A DNA stretch of 35,326 nucleotides from assembly GCA_001464865.1 (NCBI GenBank), contig LNEG01000111.1:1-35326 (forward strand), written 5' to 3'. The stretch comes from Burkholderiales bacterium Ga0074133 (GTDB taxonomy: Bacteria > Pseudomonadota > Gammaproteobacteria > Burkholderiales > Burkholderiaceae_C). The stretch's first letter is position 1. Each line of letters opens with the position of its first letter. The position numbers and the translations under genes are program-made. This document shows positions 31,917 through 35,326 of this stretch, in pieces. The notes under the pieces are model-generated. The model searched no databases and was not told the origin of the DNA. It was given only the letters and a program-made list of their open reading frames with translations.

Positions 31917-33425
31917 ATGGAAACGCTAAATCTTTTGATGCAGGGTTTTGCCACTGCGGCAACACCCATCAATCTGATGTGGGCCTTTGTGGGCTGCATC
32001 ATTGGCACTGCTGTGGGCGTGCTGCCCGGCATCGGCCCGGCCGTGGCCGTGGCCATGCTGCTGCCCATCACTGTCAAGGTCGAGGCCACCGCCTCGATGA
32101 TCTTCTTTGCCGGCATCTACTATGGCGCGATGTACGGGGGCTCCACCACCTCCATCCTGCTGAACACACCCGGAGAAGCCGGCTCCATGGTCACCGCCAT
32201 GGAGGGCAACAAGATGGCCAAGAACGGCCGCGCTGGCGCCGCGCTGGCCACGGCAGCCATTGGTTCGTTTGTGGCGGGCACGATCGCGACGGTGCTCGTC
32301 ACCTTCTGCGCGCCGCTGGTGGCCGAGTACGCCGTGCGCCTGGGCCCGCCAGAATACTTCCTGCTGATGGTGCTGGCCTTCACCACGGTGAGCGCCGTGC
32401 TCGGCAAGAGCACGCTGCGCGGCATGGTGGCGCTGTTTGTCGGCCTGGCCATGGGCCTCATCGGCATTGACCAGATCACGGGCCAGGCGCGCTACACCGG
32501 TGGCGTGCCCGAGTTCATGGACGGCATCGAGGTCGTGTTGATTGCCGTGGGCCTGTTTGCGGTGGGCGAGGCGCTGTACAACGTGATGTACGAGGGCCGC
32601 ACCGACGAGACCCAGAACCGCCTGACCAGCACCCACATGACCAAGCAGGAGTGGAAGCGCTCCTGGCCCGCGTGGATTCGCGCCACGTTCATCGGCTTTC
32701 CTTTTGGCACCATTCCTGCCGGTGGCAGCGAGATCCCGACCTTCCTGAGCTATGCGGCCGAGAAAAAGCTGAGCAAGAACAAGGACGAGTTCGGCACCAC
32801 GGGCGCCATCGAAGGTGTGGCGGGCCCCGAGGCGGCCAACAACGCGGCCATCACAGCCACGCTCATCCCGCTGCTCACGCTGGGCATTCCCACGTCCAAC
32901 ACCACCGCCATCCTGCTGGGCGCCTTTCAGAACTACGGCATCCAGCCCGGCCCGCAGCTGTTTGACACTAATGGTGCGCTGGTATGGGCACTGATTGCGT
33001 CGATGTACATCGGCAACGTGATGCTGCTCATCCTGAACCTGCCGCTGGTGGGCCTGTGGGTCAAGCTGCTGAACATCCCCAAGTCGTATTTGTATGCCGG
33101 CATTCTGGTGTTCTCCACGCTGGGCGTGTACGGCATGCGCCAGAGTGCATTCGACCTGGTGCTGCTGTATGCGATTGGTCTGCTGGGTGTGGTGATGCGT
33201 CGCTTTGACTTCCCGGCTGCGCCGGTGGTGGTGGGCATGATCCTGGGCCCATTGGCCGAAGCGCAGATGCGCAACGCCGTGGCGATTGGTGAAGGCAAGT
33301 GGACGATTTTTCTGGAGCGCCCAGGCTCGATCACGCTGATCATCATCATCCTGACCGTGCTCATCCTGCCGCGCCTGCTGCGCCGCTGGGCCGCCCGGCG
33401 GATGGCCATGGCGGTGTCCGGCTGA
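31917..33425 (+). CDS. tctA: Tripartite tricarboxylate transporter large membrane subunit TctA
   Basis: A 502-residue polytopic membrane protein with the TctA signatures: [80 protein letters not shown] and [17 protein letters not shown]. It forms the sodium- or proton-coupled translocation path. It ends the operon, just before a strong terminator. Confidence 0.96.
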   Translation: METLNLLMQGFATAATPINLMWAFVGCIIGTAVGVLPGIGPAVAVAMLLPITVKVEATASMIFFAGIYYGAMYGGSTTSILLNTPGEAGSMVTAMEGNKMAKNGRAGAALATAAIGSFVAGTIATVLVTFCAPLVAEYAVRLGPPEYFLLMVLAFTTVSAVLGKSTLRGMVALFVGLAMGLIGIDQITGQARYTGGVPEFMDGIEVVLIAVGLFAVGEALYNVMYEGRTDETQNRLTSTHMTKQEWKRSWPAWIRATFIGFPFGTIPAGGSEIPTFLSYAAEKKLSKNKDEFGTTGAIEGVAGPEAANNAAITATLIPLLTLGIPTSNTTAILLGAFQNYGIQPGPQLFDTNGALVWALIASMYIGNVMLLILNLPLVGLWVKLLNIPKSYLYAGILVFSTLGVYGMRQSAFDLVLLYAIGLLGVVMRRFDFPAAPVVVGMILGPLAEAQMRNAVAIGEGKWTIFLERPGSITLIIIILTVLILPRLLRRWAARRMAMAVSG

Positions 33426-33450
33426 AGCTGCACGGAACTTCCTGACCTGC

Positions 33451-33482
33451 AAAAACCGCGCCCCTGGGGCGCGGTTTTTTTT
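33451..33482 (+). terminator. Rho-independent terminator of the tctCBA operon
   Basis: AAAAACCGCGCCCC, short loop, GGGGCGCGGTTTTTTTT: a strong GC stem with a run of eight T's, 26 bases after tctA. Confidence 0.93.
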
Positions 33483-33602
33483 GGCTCGTGCAGCCCGATG
33501 GCCAATGCCCCGGCGGCTGCAATGTGCAGGCTTTGCACCAGAGCCATTGCGCTCTGGCGCCCCCACCAGGAGGCCTGTTCATCGAGGGTGATTCTACCAT
33601 AG

Positions 33603-33622
33603 AATGCGAATGGTTCTTATTT
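33603..33622. promoter_or_regulatory. Possible Fur box before the DUF2325 gene
   Basis: AATGCGAATGGTTCTTATTT resembles the betaproteobacterial Fur-box form AATGCGAATnATTCGCATT; 6 of 9 second-half bases agree. It lies 12 bases before the start codon, where repressor binding would block expression. Confidence 0.4.
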
Positions 33623-33633
33623 GATGGATCGGT

Positions 33634-34074
33634 ATGCAGTCACTTTCCCATGAGTTCCTGGTGCTCAGCCGCCAGCTTGGCCAGGCGCAGCAGCGCTGCA
33701 GCGCGCGCCTGGTGGCGCAGGCGGCGCACATCGAGTCGTTGCAGGCTGAAATTGTGCGGTTGCGTGCGGCGGTGATGGTGCGCGACACACGGCTTGCCAT
33801 GGCGCATGAGGCACTGGAATCCCAGCTCATCGATGCGGACTGGGTGATCTGCCAGACGGGCTGCCTCAGTCACGATGCCTACTGGCGGGTGGAAGACCAC
33901 TGTCGCCGCACCGGCAAGACCTGTGTGCTGGTCGACCAGGCCCTGGTTTCGATGCCGCCGCGTGACGTTGAGACGATAGCCCTGGCCCCATTGCCTGCCG
34001 CCGCTGTGCCCGCAGCGACGGTGGCAGGGGTGCTGATGCGCCAGACGGACCCAGATGAGCCCGAAAATGAATGA
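33634..34074 (+). CDS. DUF2325 family protein
   Basis: A 146-residue soluble protein. The N-terminal half is a coiled coil (QAAHIESLQAEIVRLRAAVM). The C-terminal half has the DUF2325 core DADWVICQTGCLSHDAYWRV, then VEDHCRRTGKTCVLVDQALV, with conserved Cys and His residues. The biochemical role of the family is not established. The gene stands alone behind a possible Fur box, so an iron-related role is a guess. A hairpin repeat overlaps its stop. Confidence 0.82.
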   Translation: MQSLSHEFLVLSRQLGQAQQRCSARLVAQAAHIESLQAEIVRLRAAVMVRDTRLAMAHEALESQLIDADWVICQTGCLSHDAYWRVEDHCRRTGKTCVLVDQALVSMPPRDVETIALAPLPAAAVPAATVAGVLMRQTDPDEPENE

Positions 34075-34129
34075 AAAGCGCTTGTAGCGCTTGTTTCATA
34101 TGCCCGGTGTGCTATTGAATAAATAGCAA
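34071..34129 (-). repeat. 59-base hairpin repeat, copy 2
   Basis: On the minus strand it reads TTGCTATTTATTCAATAGC, then GGGCAT, GAAACAAGCGCTACAAGCGC and TTTTCAT. It has the same length and order of conserved blocks as copy 1 at 2392-2450. It begins inside the stop region of the DUF2325 gene. The palindromic AAGCGCT/AGCGCTT part is better kept here than in copy 1. Confidence 0.65.
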
Positions 34130-34149
34130 TCTATCTTGCGTTGCTCCGA

Positions 34150-35043
34150 TCACCAGGGCCCCTGTGCAAACCGCAGTACCAGAAAGTCGAGCAGTGCCCG
34201 CACGGCCGGCGAAAGGTGTCTGCGTGACGGATACAGCGCGTGGATGGTCATGACCGGCAACGACCACTGTGGCAGCACAGCCCGCAGCTCGCCGCTGCGC
34301 AGCAGCGGGCTCACCAGGTACGTGGGCTGCAAGGCAATGCCACCGCCCGAGAGCGCGGCACGCATCAGCGTGGTGGCTTCGTTGGCGCTGAAGCGGGCTG
34401 ATACGGCCACGCGCTCGGTGCGGTGCCCGCGCGAAAGCTCCCACACGCTGCGGCCGAAGTTTGCATAGCTCAGGCAGCGGTGCCGGGCCAGGTCTGCGGG
34501 CTCCTGCGGGGTGCCGTGGTCTGCCAGATACGCCGGCGATGCCACCAGTGCGGATGCGCAGGGCGCCAGCGGGCGGCCCACCAGCAGTGGGTCGGGTTCG
34601 GCGCTGATCCGGATGGCCAGGTCAATCCGCTTTTCCACAAGGTTGACCGAGCCTTCGCTGGCGTCCAGATCGATCTTGAGTTGCGGATGCAAGGCGAGGA
34701 AGTCGGCAATGGCGGCACCCAGTTGCGCAAACGCAAACGAGACGCTGCACGTCAGGCGCAGCTGCCCGCGGAGTTCGCCCTGTGCGGTCGTGGCGGATTC
34801 TTCCTCCAGGTCTTGGGAGATTGCCAGTATCTGCTGGCATCGGCGCAATGCGATTTCGCCCGCGTCTGTCAGCGTCACGCTGCGCGTGGTGCGTTGCAAC
34901 AGGCGGGCCTGCAGCCACTGCTCCATCTCGGCCACATAGCGCGTCACCATCGCGCGCGACATCTCCAGCCTGTCTGCCGTGGCAGTGAAGCTGCCGGTGG
35001 CGGCGACCTCGGAAAACACCTTCATGGCAGTCAGGCGGTCCAT
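34150..35043 (-). CDS. LysR-family transcriptional regulator
   Basis: A 297-residue LTTR. The N-terminal winged HTH is DRLTAMKVFSEVAATGSFTA, TADRLEMSRAMVTRYVAEME and RLLQRTTRSVTLTDAG. The effector domain follows (LRLTCSVSFAFAQLGAAIAD, RHRCLSYANFGR, SGGGIALQPTYLV). ATG 35043 (MDRLTAMKVF) is the family-typical start; the in-frame upstream extension overlaps the divergent gene. It probably regulates the divergent MBL-fold gene and itself. The inducer is unknown. Confidence 0.93.
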   Translation of the reverse strand: MDRLTAMKVFSEVAATGSFTATADRLEMSRAMVTRYVAEMEQWLQARLLQRTTRSVTLTDAGEIALRRCQQILAISQDLEEESATTAQGELRGQLRLTCSVSFAFAQLGAAIADFLALHPQLKIDLDASEGSVNLVEKRIDLAIRISAEPDPLLVGRPLAPCASALVASPAYLADHGTPQEPADLARHRCLSYANFGRSVWELSRGHRTERVAVSARFSANEATTLMRAALSGGGIALQPTYLVSPLLRSGELRAVLPQWSLPVMTIHALYPSRRHLSPAVRALLDFLVLRFAQGPW

Positions 35044-35088
35044 CGTTGATTTGATCGTTTGGAGCAATAAATATGCGCATTTTATGGC

Positions 35089-35117
35089 GTTTATTAGATC
35101 GATATACGCAAATAAAC
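35089..35117. promoter_or_regulatory. Candidate LysR binding site
   Basis: GTTTATT (35089-35095) and AATAAAC (35111-35117) form an inverted repeat with a 15-base spacer in the AT-rich gap between the two divergent genes, where an LTTR site is expected. Confidence 0.45.
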
Positions 35118-35158
35118 TGCCTCCTGTGTCCACTTTCAACCCTTGCAGGAGACCCTTC

Positions 35159-35326
35159 ATGTTCCGTATCACCGTCACCGCCGTCGTACTTTCGCTGGCC
35201 CTCGCCAGTGCCCACGCTGCCCAGCCTTTGCAGATCAAGGTCTACAACGCCGACAGCAGCAGCTTCAACGTCAATTCCACGCTCGTTTATGGAGAGAAGG
35301 AAGCCATGGTGATCGACGCGGGCTTT
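35159..35326 (+). CDS. Exported MBL-fold metallohydrolase (N-terminal part only)
   Basis: 56 codons are present. The signal peptide is MFRITVTAVVLSLALASAHA, and the mature part begins AQPLQIKVYNADSSSFNVNS, then TLVYGEKEAMVIDAGF. The last segment is the first beta-strands of the metallo-beta-lactamase fold (N.....G....vliDaG). The HxHxDH metal motif lies beyond the window. AGGAG precedes ATG 35159. The divergent LysR gene is the probable regulator. The substrate is unknown. Confidence 0.8.
   Translation, partial: MFRITVTAVVLSLALASAHAAQPLQIKVYNADSSSFNVNSTLVYGEKEAMVIDAGF

Noticed and set aside
31926-33566. A 546-codon open frame on the minus strand opposite tctA
   Set aside because: It is the mirror frame of tctA, with His/Gly/Arg-rich random composition.

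Overview
The window is a high-GC betaproteobacterial chromosome segment that looks like Comamonadaceae (Acidovorax-like). This rests on the gene content and gene style: lpxH, paired cyclophilins, cysS, accA, tilS, and a tctDE/tctCBA citrate-type transporter locus. It contains an about 11.1 kb integrated filamentous phage (inovirus) in a tRNA-Ser gene. All calls come from reading the sequence; no database search was possible.

Left chromosomal part (1-16296). An Lrp/AsnC regulator, cut by the window edge, diverges from a stand-alone homodimeric 2-oxoacid dehydrogenase E1 (AceE-like). Next comes a TetR-type repressor gene with a frameshift, facing a DUF1348 gene across two palindromic operators. 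A leftward block follows: mtfA, then lpxH, ppiB-type and ppiA-type cyclophilins, a YkuD L,D-transpeptidase and a TPR lipoprotein-like or periplasmic protein. A rightward block carries cysS, an AlkA-like glycosylase, accA (TTG start), a methyl-accepting chemotaxis gene broken by an about 10-base deletion, and tilS.

Prophage (16377-27483). It lies between a 14-bp direct repeat that forms the 3' end of tRNA-Ser(GCT). The order is: leftward HTH repressor; operator region with nested dyads; three small overlapping genes; a gII-type replication initiator; an ssDNA-binding protein; two small membrane proteins; major coat protein; a strong terminator; a 26-residue coat-like peptide; two tandem paralogous pIII-type adsorption proteins; pVI; pI (Zot family); its own secretin pIV; a small membrane protein; an intergenic region rich in hairpins (probable origin/packaging region); and a small resolvase-type serine recombinase next to attR. 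The virion and export genes look complete, so the element may be active.

The most interesting point is that the attachment core lies inside the 3' end of the repressor gene. Integration swaps the repressor's C-terminus: six residues read from the antisense of the host tRNA in the lysogen, 34 residues read from the antisense of the recombinase gene in the circular phage. This is the layout of integration-dependent immunity known from some mycobacteriophages, here in a filamentous phage. The same repressor segment carries, on the other strand, a strong terminator that replaces the host tRNA terminator displaced 11 kb away to attR.

Right chromosomal part (27484-35326). After the original tRNA terminator come hslR, tctE and tctD on the minus strand. 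They diverge from the tctC-tctB-tctA tripartite tricarboxylate transporter operon, which ends in a clear terminator. Then follow a DUF2325 gene behind a possible Fur box, a LysR regulator, and a divergent, truncated MBL-fold metallohydrolase. Two copies of a 59-base hairpin repeat occur, one of them inside the open frame of the aceE-like gene.
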